Assembly (NCBI GenBank): GCA_018302335.1 | Contig: JAGVZT010000002.1 | Span: 1-60,398 of the forward strand | Source: Candidatus Woesearchaeota archaeon | GTDB taxonomy: Archaea > Nanobdellota > Nanobdellia > Woesearchaeales > JAGVZT01 | Direction of reading: 5' to 3' | Length of the DNA stretch: 60,398 bases | Shown here: in pieces, positions 8,050 through 15,858 of the stretch | Layout: every line of letters starts with the position of its first letter | How positions within the stretch are numbered: position 1 is the stretch's first letter | Made by a program: the position numbers and the translations under genes | Notes under the pieces: generated by a model | What the model was told of the DNA's origin: nothing | Database searches by the model: none | The model's input: the letters and a program-made list of their open reading frames with translations, nothing else

Positions 8050-9126
8050 ATGCCTCGTCTTGTCATTGAGCAATATGACCCGCTGAAGGGCCAGATGCTC
8101 CAGTTACTGGACGAGAAGGGGAGCCTCAGCGGGAAGCACCAGCCGATGCTCAGCGATGAGGAGGCGCTCAGGCTCTACAAGGTGATGCGCCTCTGCAGGG
8201 TGATGGACCAGAAGGCGCTCGCGATGCAGCGCCAGGGCCGCATGGTCACCTATGTGCCCACTGCGGGACAGGAGGCTGCCTCGGTCGGTGCCATTGCCGC
8301 GCTGCGGAAAGAGGATTGGGTCGTGCCGGCGTTCCGGGAGACTCCCGGACAGATTGCCCGCGGGATGAAGCTCTCCGAAGTGCTGCTCTGGCAGCGCGGG
8401 AACGAGCAGGGCTTCAGCGTGATGCCCTCCTACCGGATGATGCCCGTCGCCGTTCCCGTGGGAAGCCAGACCCTGCACGCGGTGGGCATCTCCTGGGCGA
8501 TGAAGCTCCGGAAGGAGCCCCTGGTCGCGATGACCTTCTTCGGCGACGGCGGCACGTCCGAAGGCGACTTCCACGAGGCGATGAACTTCGCCGGGGTGTT
8601 CCAGACCCCAACGGTCTTCGTGTGCCAGAACAACCAGTGGGCCATCTCGGTGCCGAGGAGCCTGCAGAGCGCATCGAAGACCATTGCGCAGAAGGCCCTC
8701 GCGTACGGTTTCAGTGGCGTTCTCGTGGACGGCAACGACCTCTTCGCGATGCATCTCGCGGCGAAGGAGGCAGCGGAGAAAGCCCGCTCCGGCCTAGGTC
8801 CCACGCTCATCGAGGCCTTCACCTACCGCCTGGGCGCGCACACCACCGCCGACGACCCGCGAAAGTACCGCAAGGAGGATGATGTCAAGGCATGGATCCC
8901 CCGGGACCCGCTCGTACGGCTCAAGCTCTACCTTGAGAAACGCAGGCTCTGGAGCGAGGAGCAGGAGCGCAGCCATCACGAGGAGTGCGACGCCAAGGTC
9001 GAAGAGGCCGTGAGCGAGATGGAGCGCACGGTCTATGAGGAGGACGCCATCTTCATGCACCACTTCGCCGAGATGCCCCCTCATCTGCAGGAGCAGTACG
9101 AAGAGTTCCGGCGGGAGGCGCGCTGA
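8050..9126 (+). CDS. pdhA: 2-oxoacid dehydrogenase E1 subunit alpha
   Basis: 358-residue E1 alpha of a pyruvate/branched-chain 2-oxoacid dehydrogenase. The thiamine-diphosphate motif GDGGTSEGDFHEAMNFAG...NNQWAIS is intact, as is the RMGAHT-like region (TYRLGAHTTADDPRKYR). The E1 heterotetramer decarboxylates the oxoacid and acylates the lipoyl group of E2. It is first in an operon with E1 beta and E2, with stop and start overlapping by one base (TGATG). A TATA-like GGCTTAAATAGG at about 8018-8029 gives a leaderless or near-leaderless mRNA. Substrate (pyruvate or branched-chain) is not decided by sequence. Confidence 0.9.
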   Translation: MPRLVIEQYDPLKGQMLQLLDEKGSLSGKHQPMLSDEEALRLYKVMRLCRVMDQKALAMQRQGRMVTYVPTAGQEAASVGAIAALRKEDWVVPAFRETPGQIARGMKLSEVLLWQRGNEQGFSVMPSYRMMPVAVPVGSQTLHAVGISWAMKLRKEPLVAMTFFGDGGTSEGDFHEAMNFAGVFQTPTVFVCQNNQWAISVPRSLQSASKTIAQKALAYGFSGVLVDGNDLFAMHLAAKEAAEKARSGLGPTLIEAFTYRLGAHTTADDPRKYRKEDDVKAWIPRDPLVRLKLYLEKRRLWSEEQERSHHEECDAKVEEAVSEMERTVYEEDAIFMHHFAEMPPHLQEQYEEFRREAR

Positions 9127-10094
9127 TGGCGGTCCTGAACATGGTCCAGGCGCTGAACCAGGCACTGGAGCAGGAGATGGCTCGCGATTCCGATGTGGTG
9201 GTGCTCGGCGAGGACGTCGGCGTCGATGGCGGGGTGTTCCGCGTCACCGACGGGCTGCACGCGAAGTTCCCCAACAGGGTGTTCGACACTCCGCTCGCGG
9301 AGAGTGGCATTGTCGGCACGGCGATAGGCATGGCGGTCCACGGCATGAGGCCTGTCGCGGAGATCCAGTTCAGCGGCTTCGTCTTCCCCGCGATGAACCA
9401 GCTGGTGTGCCACGCGGCGCGGCTGAGGAACCGCTCGCGCGGAGCGGTGCACTGCCCCATGGTGGTGCGGATGCCCTCGCAGGGCGGGGTCCGCGCGCTG
9501 GAGCATCATTCCGAGAGCGTCGAGGCGTATTTCGCGCACACCCCCGGCCTGAAGGTGGTCATGCCCGCGACTCCCTATGACGCCAAGGGGCTGCTCACCT
9601 CGGCGATACGCGACCCGGACCCGGTCATCTTCATGGAGCCCACCAAGCTCTACCGCTCGGTGAAGGAAGAGGTGCCTGAGGAGCAGTTCACCGTGCCCAT
9701 AGGCAAGGCGAACATCATCCAGGAGGGGGACGATCTGACTGTGGTAACCTGGGGCTCCTACCTCAAGGAGGTGATGGACGTCCTCACGAAGGCCGAGAAG
9801 CCGAGTGTCGAGCTCATCGACCTGCGGAGCATCTCCCCGCTGGACACCGAGACCATCATCTCCTCGGTCAAGAAGACCGGCAGGTGCCTCATCGTCCAGG
9901 AGGCGCCGAGGAGCTTCTCCGTCTCCTCGGAGATCAGCGCGCGCATCACCGAGCGGGCGTTCCTCTCGCTGAAGGCCCCGGTGCAGCGCCTTGCGGGCTA
10001 TGACCTCATCATGCCCATGCCCCAGGGCGAGCATCTCTATCTGGTCAACGAGAGGCGCATACGGACAGCAATCGAGCAGGTGATGACGTACTGA
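9126..10094 (+). CDS. pdhB: 2-oxoacid dehydrogenase E1 subunit beta
   Basis: 322-residue transketolase-like E1 beta. The N-terminal segment carries LGEDVGVDGGVFRVTDGL and FDTPLAESGIVGTAIGMA, hallmarks of this subunit; the C-terminal transketolase-C domain contains SVELIDLRSISPLDTETI. It pairs with the product of the preceding gene. It overlaps by one base with both neighbours, indicating translational coupling of the three-gene unit. Confidence 0.9.
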   Translation: MAVLNMVQALNQALEQEMARDSDVVVLGEDVGVDGGVFRVTDGLHAKFPNRVFDTPLAESGIVGTAIGMAVHGMRPVAEIQFSGFVFPAMNQLVCHAARLRNRSRGAVHCPMVVRMPSQGGVRALEHHSESVEAYFAHTPGLKVVMPATPYDAKGLLTSAIRDPDPVIFMEPTKLYRSVKEEVPEEQFTVPIGKANIIQEGDDLTVVTWGSYLKEVMDVLTKAEKPSVELIDLRSISPLDTETIISSVKKTGRCLIVQEAPRSFSVSSEISARITERAFLSLKAPVQRLAGYDLIMPMPQGEHLYLVNERRIRTAIEQVMTY

Positions 10095-11230
10095 TGGACT
10101 TCACATTCCCGGACCTCGGTGAGGGTCTCACGGAAGGAGAGATCGTGCGGTGGCTGGTGAAGCCAGGCGACAGCGTGGGGAAGGACCAGCCGGTGCTCGA
10201 AGTGGAGACCGACAAGGCCCTCGCGGAGATTCCCTCGCCGGTCGCGGGGAAAATCATCGCGCTCCTGCACAAGGAAGGCGCTCGCGTGAAGGTGGGCGAG
10301 GTCCTGTTCTCGATAGAGACCACGGAGGCCGTCCTGCAGAAGTCTGAGCCTACCGTCATCGGCCGGGTCGAGGCGGGAAGCGAGGTGCTCCACATCCCCC
10401 GGGAGGAGAAGGCCAGGGAGCCATCGGGACCGCTCGCCACCCCCGCGGCGAGGCAGCTCGCCAAGGAACTCGGGGTGGACCTCTCCTCGCTCGCTCCCAC
10501 GGGAAAGCACGGCGAAGTGACCGAGGAGGACGTGCGCGGCTCTTCCGCTGACCGCATCCCCCTGCGCGGCACGCGGAGGAGGATTGCGGAGCACCTCTCC
10601 CTCGCGGCGAGCACGGTGGCTGCGGTGACGCACTGCGACCGCGCCGATGTCACCTCGCTGATGGCCCTGCGCCGCAGGGACGCCGCAGCGGCGGAGAAGC
10701 TCGGCGTCCGGCTGACGTTCCTGCCGTACATCATCAAGGCCTGCGTCGCTGCGCTCCAGACGCATCCGGTGGTGAACAGCTCCCTGCAGGAGGAGGAGAT
10801 TGTCCTGAAGAAGGCCTACCACATCGGCTGCGCGGTCGACACGGAGAGCGGTCTCCGGGTGCCGGTGGTGAAGGACGCGGACCGGAAGAGCCTGCTGGAC
10901 ATCGCCCGCGACCTCGCGACGCTCTCGGAGCGCGCGCGCTCGAGGACCATCACCGCGGAGGAGATGCGCGGCTCGACCTTCACGGTGACGAACATCGGCA
11001 CGGTCGGCGGCATGTTCTTCACGCCCATCATCAACTATCCGGACGCCGCGATTCTCGGAGTGGGGAAGTTCCGGGAGGAGCCGGTGGTGGTGCAGGGCAA
11101 GGTGGAGATACGCAGCGTCGCGTACTTGTGCCTGACCTTCGACCACCGCATCTTCGATGGTGTTGAAGCCGCGCGCTTCCTCAACGACGTCATCGCGCTC
11201 CTGGAGCATCCCGAGCGGATTCCGAGATAG
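10094..11230 (+). CDS. 2-oxoacid dehydrogenase E2 (dihydrolipoyl acyltransferase)
   Basis: 378-residue E2 with three domains: a lipoyl domain (1-80; lipoylated Lys41 in VETDKALAEIPSP), a peripheral-subunit-binding domain (about 112-150, TPAARQLAKELGVDLSSLAP), and a catalytic acyltransferase domain ending in the active-site motif FDHRIFDGVEAARFL (His351, Asp355). It transfers the acyl group from lipoate to CoA. The dihydrolipoamide dehydrogenase (E3) and lipoate-attachment enzymes are not in this window, so E3 must be encoded elsewhere if the complex is functional. Confidence 0.9.
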   Translation: MDFTFPDLGEGLTEGEIVRWLVKPGDSVGKDQPVLEVETDKALAEIPSPVAGKIIALLHKEGARVKVGEVLFSIETTEAVLQKSEPTVIGRVEAGSEVLHIPREEKAREPSGPLATPAARQLAKELGVDLSSLAPTGKHGEVTEEDVRGSSADRIPLRGTRRRIAEHLSLAASTVAAVTHCDRADVTSLMALRRRDAAAAEKLGVRLTFLPYIIKACVAALQTHPVVNSSLQEEEIVLKKAYHIGCAVDTESGLRVPVVKDADRKSLLDIARDLATLSERARSRTITAEEMRGSTFTVTNIGTVGGMFFTPIINYPDAAILGVGKFREEPVVVQGKVEIRSVAYLCLTFDHRIFDGVEAARFLNDVIALLEHPERIPR

Positions 11231-11264
11231 CAAAGTTTATCAAGCGTCCAGCCGAGAGCACGTC

Positions 11265-12068
11265 GTGCGCACCGCAGTCATCGGCGCCGGGGTCATGGGC
11301 GCGGGCATCGCGGAGCTCTTCGCCTCGCACGGCCACGAGGTCACGCTCATCGACGTAATTCCGGCGGCGCTCTCGGCCGCGAAAGAGCGCATCTCGCGCC
11401 ATGACGCGAAGCTCGCTTCCATCGTGTTCAGCGCGGATATCGCATCGGCCAAAGCGGCCGAAGTCGTCATCGAGGCGGTGGTAGAATCTCTCGACGTGAA
11501 GCGCAAGGTCTTCCAGGAACTCGACAGACTGAATCCAAGCGCGATTCTGGCGTCCAACACCTCGACCATCCGCATAGCGGACATCGCCGCGGCGTGCAAG
11601 CGCAAAGAGAGAATACTCGGGCTGCACTTCTACAACCCCCCGCAGAAGATGGAGCTCGTAGAAATCGTGCGGACAGAGGAGACAAACGAGGAATCTTACC
11701 GCAGGGCGGCCGAACTCTGCAAGTCCCTCGGAAAAACACCGGTAACGGTGAAGGACGAGTACGGCTTCGTGGGCAACCGCGGTCTCATGCCGCTCATCAA
11801 CGAGGCGGTGTGGATGCTCCACGAGGGCATCGCGACCAAGGAGGACATCGACCGGGTGTTCACCCTGGGGATGCGCCATCCCATGGGACCGCTCGCGCTC
11901 GCCGACTTCATCGGGCTCGACACCTGCGTCGCCATCATGGAGCAGCTCCAACGTGGCCTGAAGCAGGAGAAGTTCAGGCCGTGCCCCCTGCTCGCAAAGC
12001 TCGTGAAGGAGGGGAAGCTCGGCCGCAAGTCCGGCGAGGGATTCTTCCGGTACGAGAAAAGTATTTAA
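11265..12068 (+). CDS. 3-hydroxyacyl-CoA dehydrogenase
   Basis: 267-residue NAD-dependent 3-hydroxyacyl-CoA dehydrogenase: Rossmann nucleotide site AVIGAGVMGAGIAELFASHG at the N-terminus, a central LGLHFYNPPQKMELVEI block containing the catalytic His, and the C-terminal helical domain (MRHPMGPLALADFIGLDTC). It oxidises 3-hydroxyacyl-CoA (for example 3-hydroxybutyryl-CoA). GTG 11265 was chosen from a TATA-like AGTTTATC about 26 nt upstream. No thiolase or enoyl-CoA hydratase is adjacent. Confidence 0.88.
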   Translation: MRTAVIGAGVMGAGIAELFASHGHEVTLIDVIPAALSAAKERISRHDAKLASIVFSADIASAKAAEVVIEAVVESLDVKRKVFQELDRLNPSAILASNTSTIRIADIAAACKRKERILGLHFYNPPQKMELVEIVRTEETNEESYRRAAELCKSLGKTPVTVKDEYGFVGNRGLMPLINEAVWMLHEGIATKEDIDRVFTLGMRHPMGPLALADFIGLDTCVAIMEQLQRGLKQEKFRPCPLLAKLVKEGKLGRKSGEGFFRYEKSI

Positions 12069-12090
12069 GCGGCGCGTCTTCGCGGAGCGC

Positions 12091-13950
12091 GTGACCCGGT
12101 TCCTCTCCCTGCTTGCCGCGCTGCTTCTCCTATCCGCGCCTGCGCAGGGCTACTTCCAGACTGGCCGCAATGAGGACCAGGCAAAGCAGCTTCCCTACGA
12201 CGCAGAAGCGAAGTACCACTCACCCATCATCTTCATCCCCGGCATCATGGGCTCCTATCTCAACGATGAGAGCGGCGACGAGCTCTGGGTGGGCGGCGCG
12301 GGAGAGGACCGCTCGAAGCTCATGCTCCAGGACGACGGCGAACGGCAGGCCGTCCAGGGCTCCAAGATTACGGCGAGCGGGGTCATGCGCACCGCGTTCG
12401 GCTTCGGCGTCTACGAGGACTTCTACGACTGGATGGACGGGGACTGGACCGGCTACGGCCTCAAGCTCTACACGTACCGGGGCAAGGAGGGCAAGTACGG
12501 CTTCCTCGGCCGCTCCTATTTCGACCAGCCCTACGATTTCCGTCAGGACAACGACAAGCAAGTGCAGCTCCTCACCGAGAAGGTCGACAGGGTCCTCGAG
12601 AAGACCCACAGCGACAAGGCCATCCTCATCGCGCACAGCATGGGCGGGTACCAGGCGAGGATGTACGCTGCGAAGAACCCGGGCAAGGTCCGCGCGCTCA
12701 TCTTCCTCTCGAGCCCGCATCACGGCGCCGTGAAGCCCTTCTGGGCCATGACCGAGGGCTACAACTTCGGGGTGCCGGCCATCTCGGACGCCTACATGTG
12801 GGAGATCGCCCACAACTGGCCCAGCGCCGGCCAGCTCCAGGCGGACGGCGAGGTCGTGTACGAGAACAAGGTCCCCTGGAGCATGGAGAAGCAGTTCTAC
12901 GGCGACTGGGTGAGCTATCAGACGTTCTCCCACCTCCAGACGGACCTGATGAACCAGGGAACCCTGACGCAGCAGCAGGCGGAAGCCTACGTCCGGGACA
13001 ACCTGCATACCGGGTTCTACAACCATGACGTCATGAAGGAAGCGCAGGCATGGAGGACGCGCTACAACAGCCTGACCATCCCCGCAAGCGTGCGTATTGA
13101 GAACATCAACGGGGACAAGAAGGCCACGGATGTCCGCTACCTCCCGCGCTTCGAGGAGGCCACGCTCTTCTTCGTCAGCGGCTACACCACCGGCCCGCGG
13201 GGAACGTCCATGCCGAACTACGGCGCGGTGAAGCTTCCGAAGCCGCTCCTCCGCCTCACCGCCGAGACAGAGAACTCCGGAGACGGCACGGTGCACTTCG
13301 ACGGACTGCAGTGGACCGGAGCGCAGAGGACCCAGACAGTGAACGCGGGGCATATGAATGTCCCCAGCGACGTCAACGCGCAGCAGTTCATGGAGGTCAT
13401 CATCGAGGAGGTCAACCACGACAAGCGCGACGAGGCGCTCGTCAAGAAGATGGTGGACACCGCGAACGCCGGGCTGGCGGACCTCAAGAGGCGCGAGGCC
13501 TACGCGAAGAGCGAGGCGGAGCGCCTCGCGGGCGATGTCAAGGTCCTCCAGCAGCGGGAAGAGAGGGACGAGAGCATGATACAGCGCTTCCTCAAGGACA
13601 TCGAGGGCCGTGCGCGGACCATCGTGGCCAACCAGTTCCTCAGGGCGAACACCCTCACCCGGGTGAACGTCGTGGTCCCGCAGGGCGGCGACTACGGCGA
13701 GCAGAAGGAGTTCCGCGCCTGGCTTGCCATCAACGAGTATGCCATCGCTGATGCTGGCATCGGCACGGTCCGTCCGAAGGGGATACAGGTCACGGTCCCG
13801 GACATGGCGACCCTCGAGCGCATCCTCAGCGGCGGCACCGAAGGGGTCAAGCAGGCCTACAAGAACGGCGACATCAAGGTCGACGGGGGAGTGGTGCAGG
13901 ACATCCTCCTCCGCGCAGCAACGCTCGCGCAGAGCTTCCTGGCAAAATGA
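12091..13950 (+). CDS. Secreted lipase/acyltransferase-like alpha/beta hydrolase
   Basis: 619-residue protein from a GTG start about 25 nt after TATA-like GTATTTAAG. A signal peptide (MTRFLSLLAALLLLSAPAQG) leads into an alpha/beta hydrolase related to LCAT/PGAP1-type lipases: oxyanion region IIFIPGIMGSYLND and nucleophile elbow AHSMGG with Ser183. The SGDGTVHF region (about residue 395) probably carries the acid. After about residue 445 there is a charged coiled-coil stretch (MVDTANAGLADLKRREAYAK onward) and a ~100-residue C-terminal module I do not recognise. It overlaps the next gene by four bases, so the two proteins may work together at the cell surface. Confidence 0.7.
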   Translation: MTRFLSLLAALLLLSAPAQGYFQTGRNEDQAKQLPYDAEAKYHSPIIFIPGIMGSYLNDESGDELWVGGAGEDRSKLMLQDDGERQAVQGSKITASGVMRTAFGFGVYEDFYDWMDGDWTGYGLKLYTYRGKEGKYGFLGRSYFDQPYDFRQDNDKQVQLLTEKVDRVLEKTHSDKAILIAHSMGGYQARMYAAKNPGKVRALIFLSSPHHGAVKPFWAMTEGYNFGVPAISDAYMWEIAHNWPSAGQLQADGEVVYENKVPWSMEKQFYGDWVSYQTFSHLQTDLMNQGTLTQQQAEAYVRDNLHTGFYNHDVMKEAQAWRTRYNSLTIPASVRIENINGDKKATDVRYLPRFEEATLFFVSGYTTGPRGTSMPNYGAVKLPKPLLRLTAETENSGDGTVHFDGLQWTGAQRTQTVNAGHMNVPSDVNAQQFMEVIIEEVNHDKRDEALVKKMVDTANAGLADLKRREAYAKSEAERLAGDVKVLQQREERDESMIQRFLKDIEGRARTIVANQFLRANTLTRVNVVVPQGGDYGEQKEFRAWLAINEYAIADAGIGTVRPKGIQVTVPDMATLERILSGGTEGVKQAYKNGDIKVDGGVVQDILLRAATLAQSFLAK

Positions 13951-14588
13951 GAACTTCCGCCATCTGGCTGATGATGCTTCTCCTCCTTCCCGCGGCGCTC
14001 GCCTACCAGCAGAGCCATCTCGTCTTCACGCTCGACGGCTGGACGGTCTTCGAGCAGCGGAGCGCGAGCCAGAGCTTCAAGAAGCAGGACCTCTATCTTG
14101 AGGTGCATTCCTATTCGGACAAGGCAGACCTGGCGTCGCCACAGGAGTTCGCGGGAGCTTTCAATGGCAGCGTGCACACCAATGCGACCGCGAAAGGCAG
14201 CTGGCAGGAGTTCGTGGTCACGACCTCCGAACGGGCATTCGTGCACGCCCGACTCGCGCGCGAGGGGGAACAGTATGCCGTCACGCTCATCGCGCCGAAA
14301 AGCAAGCTCTCCATCGCGAAGCAGGAGATGCAGACATTCTACAGCGGCGTGAGCTTCTCCGCGGAGAAGAAGGTCGTGCTCGCGCCATGGGAGGAACCGC
14401 TGCTCGACCCCGAAGGCCTGCCCTTCTTCACCGCGCATCCCATCCCGTGGACGCCGCTGCTGCTCGCGGCCGCCCTCGGCGGATTCGTCTTCTGGAGAAG
14501 GAAGCGCCGGACAAAGCCTGCGCAGCCGGACGAGCCGAAGCAGCCCGAGAAGGCCGCCCCTAAGAAGGAAGAGCCTACTCCACCCTGA
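13947..14588 (+). CDS. Membrane-anchored extracytoplasmic protein
   Basis: 213-residue protein with a cleavable-looking signal peptide (MRTSAIWLMMLLLLPAALA), an extracytoplasmic beta-rich domain of ~130 residues, one C-terminal transmembrane helix (about 165-183, WTPLLLAAALGGFVFW) and a short cytoplasmic tail rich in Lys, Pro and Glu. It is translationally coupled (ATGA) to the upstream lipase-like gene, suggesting that it anchors or assists the enzyme. No family recognised. Confidence 0.6.
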   Translation: MRTSAIWLMMLLLLPAALAYQQSHLVFTLDGWTVFEQRSASQSFKKQDLYLEVHSYSDKADLASPQEFAGAFNGSVHTNATAKGSWQEFVVTTSERAFVHARLAREGEQYAVTLIAPKSKLSIAKQEMQTFYSGVSFSAEKKVVLAPWEEPLLDPEGLPFFTAHPIPWTPLLLAAALGGFVFWRRKRRTKPAQPDEPKQPEKAAPKKEEPTPP

Positions 14589-15678
14589 TGGTGCCGTAAT
14601 TGGGCGAGGTGCAGTACCCCGCGCACTTCACCGGGAAGGCCCCGCGCTGGGTGGCGTTGAACGCGAGCACCGATGTCGTGCCCAGGGGGATGTTCCGCAG
14701 GGTGATGCCCAGCGAGGACACGCTGACAGAGTAGGTCTTGTCCTCTGCGGTCAGGGAGAGCTCCACCTGCTGGGAGAGATTCGCCGAGACTTCCACGGGT
14801 TCCATCGCGCTGTTTATCAGCACCGCGGCCAGCTGAAGTCGGACTGGCTCTGCAGGCTCTTCCGGTCCGACCGGCTCAGGCGCCGGCCGCTCTGTCGTGG
14901 CATTTTCGATTTCCACGGGGAGCCTCGCGCGCACCTCCTGCTGGAACACCAGGGTGGTGTGCCAGACCTGCCTGCCGTGCTCCCTGACCTGCCGGATGTC
15001 GCTCATCGCGAGCTCCTGCAGCACCGGGAACTGCTCCTGCAGCAGCAGCAGCGTGAGATTGTCGAACGCGGAATCGTTGAGCGCAAGCGCCGTGACGCGG
15101 TGGTATTCCGCCCATCCCTGGTAGCGGAGCAGCTCGGCATCGGCAAGAATAGGAGGGCTGGCCACCGCGCGGGAGAGGTGGTGCCATTCCGCGCGGGCCA
15201 TCTCCGCGCCCTGCCGCTCCAGGGGAAGATGCGCGAGCGCCATGCGCTGCCCCTTCACGGTGTTGAGACGCGCGCGCTCGAAGAGCTTCTGGAACGGCGG
15301 GTCCCAGATGGCATCGCGCATCCTCTCGAAGCGCGGGCCGACGTCAAAGCCATTCTCCACGACGTCCGAGGCGAGGCTCGCGTTCGCCGCGCTGAGATAC
15401 GCGGCCTCAAAGCGCTCAACGAGCGGGATGTACGAACCGCCGTGGCGGAGCGCGAACTCGCGCTCCAGCTCCGCGACTCTCCTTGCGGCGAGGTCGAGGT
15501 CAAATTTCCCGCGGTCCTCAGCGCCCAGGAGCGCGCGCTGGGCCGCCTCCTTCAGGGGCTTGAAGCGGTAGCCGAGCTGGCCTGGCATGGTGCCGGCCTG
15601 CGGAACGGAGAACATCGCGAAGAGGAGCAGCGCTGCAAGGAACAGCCCGAACACGAGCACCGGTCCGCTGCGCTTCAT
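14575..15678 (-). CDS. Membrane protein with degenerate CuA/cupredoxin-like C-terminal domain
   Basis: 367-residue protein: one N-terminal anchor (VLVFGLFLAALLLFAMF), an alpha-helical extracytoplasmic region (about 35-250), then a Pro/Glu-rich linker and a ~90-residue beta domain. The end of that domain, GAFPVKCAGYCTSPNYG with C352-x3-C356, follows the order of a cytochrome-oxidase subunit II CuA site, but the usual His (position 360 is Asn) and Met (position 363 is Thr) are absent, as is the His expected in the EDKTYSVSV strand. So it is either a degenerate cupredoxin or a disulfide-bearing relative. Start 15678 is about 25 nt after a TATA-like TTTTATAC. The convergent neighbour overlaps its stop by 14 bases. 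Confidence 0.55.
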   Translation of the reverse strand: MKRSGPVLVFGLFLAALLLFAMFSVPQAGTMPGQLGYRFKPLKEAAQRALLGAEDRGKFDLDLAARRVAELEREFALRHGGSYIPLVERFEAAYLSAANASLASDVVENGFDVGPRFERMRDAIWDPPFQKLFERARLNTVKGQRMALAHLPLERQGAEMARAEWHHLSRAVASPPILADAELLRYQGWAEYHRVTALALNDSAFDNLTLLLLQEQFPVLQELAMSDIRQVREHGRQVWHTTLVFQQEVRARLPVEIENATTERPAPEPVGPEEPAEPVRLQLAAVLINSAMEPVEVSANLSQQVELSLTAEDKTYSVSVSSLGITLRNIPLGTTSVLAFNATQRGAFPVKCAGYCTSPNYGTIRVE

Positions 15679-15736
15679 CGCCCTGTCCTGGACATGGGAG
15701 TATAAAAGCTTGCGGGGCCGACGGGGAACGCTCCTG

Positions 15737-15808
15737 TCGGCTACCATGGCGTACGAGTCCCAGACGGTCCCACCGGCATCCCGGATATTCTCATGAACGC
15801 GGCCGACC
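15737..15808 (-). repeat. Dispersed CGGCCG-ended repeat, copy 2
   Basis: Minus-orientation copy. The reverse strand reads TCGGCCGCGTTCATGAGAAT, then ATCCGGGATGCCGGTGGGAC, then GGGACTCGTACGCCATGGTA. It lies between divergent genes. Confidence 0.8.
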
Positions 15809-15858
15809 TCCGTACGGGACCGCGCCGCTTATAAACAAGCTCCCGCTTCGTCCTCGCC

